32,766 nt of DNA from JBALVO01 sp036961445. Lineage in GTDB: Bacteria > Pseudomonadota > Gammaproteobacteria > Pseudomonadales > Halieaceae. Below, one piece after another: positions 32,487-32,766 of this stretch (position 1 is its first letter; each line of letters opens with the position of its first letter). A program made the position numbers and the translations under genes. The notes under the pieces were generated by a model, which was not told the DNA's origin, made no database searches, and worked only from the letters and a program-made list of their open reading frames with translations. The stretch spans positions 1 to 32,766 of the forward strand of contig JBALVO010000033.1 in NCBI GenBank assembly GCA_036961445.1, given 5' to 3'.

Positions 32487-32766
32487 ATGGCAGAACCGCA
32501 AAACATAGAGTTGTCGCCTTACTATTATCGGGACAATTTTTTGCACCTGTGCGATACCGTGGAGGCGCAATACGACGATATCCTGGCGCCCGGCGAACGG
32601 CTGTTGATGCAGCGCTTCCGCGATCTTCAATTCAAGGCTCAATGTCTGTATGTGAGGCTGGTATCGCGGGTGGGCCCGTGGTTCCGCGAGAGCAAACTGG
32701 CCTATACGGAATTGGGTCGGCTGGATGTGTTGCTGGACACATTGCTTGAACAAGGTATGGCGGTGC
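32487..32766 (+). CDS. VRR-NUC domain protein (FAN1-like), 5' part only
   Basis: An open reading frame starts with ATG at 32487 and runs off the window, giving 93 residues. The visible N-terminus reads SPYYYRDNFLHLCDTVEAQY, then LAPGERLLMQRFRDL and LVSRVGPWFRESKLAYTELG. This is the typical beginning of bacterial VRR-NUC proteins related to the structure-specific nuclease FAN1. The nuclease domain itself lies beyond the window. The 202-bp gap between it and the divergent nhaC shows no clear promoter. Confidence 0.8.
   Translation, partial: MAEPQNIELSPYYYRDNFLHLCDTVEAQYDDILAPGERLLMQRFRDLQFKAQCLYVRLVSRVGPWFRESKLAYTELGRLDVLLDTLLEQGMAV

Noticed and set aside
1..32766. CRISPR, prophage, insertion sequence, toxin-antitoxin or defence island
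   Set aside because: I looked on both strands for spaced repeats, transposase, integrase and nuclease signatures and saw none apart from the tRNA-tail array and the partial VRR-NUC gene.

Overview
The window looks like a chromosomal core region of a marine-type gammaproteobacterium. From memory, the gene order closely follows Pseudomonas: one block is yggX-mutY, hisBHAF, ctpA-envC-gpmI, rhodanese-grxC-secB, trmL, ntrC-ntrB, glnA, thiI, typA, and a second is parC, serB, a FimW-like PilZ gene, then efp. Unlike Pseudomonas aeruginosa, EF-P here has Lys34 and is followed by epmA. This combination suggests a Cellvibrionales/Halieaceae-like lineage, but that placement is an inference and cannot be proved from this window. 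The sequence is scaffolded: two runs of exactly 100 N interrupt ctpA and glnA.

Layout. Positions 1-420: tRNA-Phe (minus strand) with its own promoter, followed downstream by a decayed tandem array in which the tRNA 3' tail and its terminator are repeated. 429-1778: yggX and mutY (minus). 1921-4683: hisB-hisH-hisA-hisF (plus), tightly packed. 4824-8941: gpmI-envC-ctpA (minus), glycolysis plus cell-wall hydrolase control and a periplasmic processing protease. 9191-10474: rhodanese-grxC-secB (plus) and a terminator. 10502-16036 (minus): glnA, a DUF4124 protein, ntrB, ntrC and trmL, a nitrogen-control module with visible sigma-54 promoters and NtrC sites. The 352-bp glnA/thiI intergenic stretch holds the glnA sigma-54 promoter, one strong and one weak NtrC site, and the thiI promoter. 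16389-20247 (plus): thiI, typA and dtd. 20244-20696 (minus): an ElaA-type acetyltransferase. 20891-24074 (plus): a cyclic-nucleotide-binding-fold protein and parC. 24129-25379 (minus): a two-TM Smp/AhpA-like protein, divergent from serB (plus). 26806-28638 (minus): the FimW-like PilZ protein, divergent from efp-epmA (plus). 30327-32284 (minus): nhaC and a hotdog thioesterase. 32487 to the end: the start of a VRR-NUC family gene (plus).

How it fits together. NtrB/NtrC control glnA, whose product keeps the adenylylation Tyr397. EpmA acts on the EF-P encoded just upstream. EnvC has lost its zinc ligands and should act as an amidase activator. Several promoters (tRNA-Phe, thiI, typA, efp) share a -10 followed two bases later by GCGCC(C), as in stringently controlled promoters.

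I found no CRISPR array, phage, transposon, toxin or defence locus, and no convincing new system. The points most worth a second look are the tRNA-tail/terminator array, the false gap inside glnA, the regulatory architecture, and three signalling-type proteins whose key ligand residues appear to be missing.
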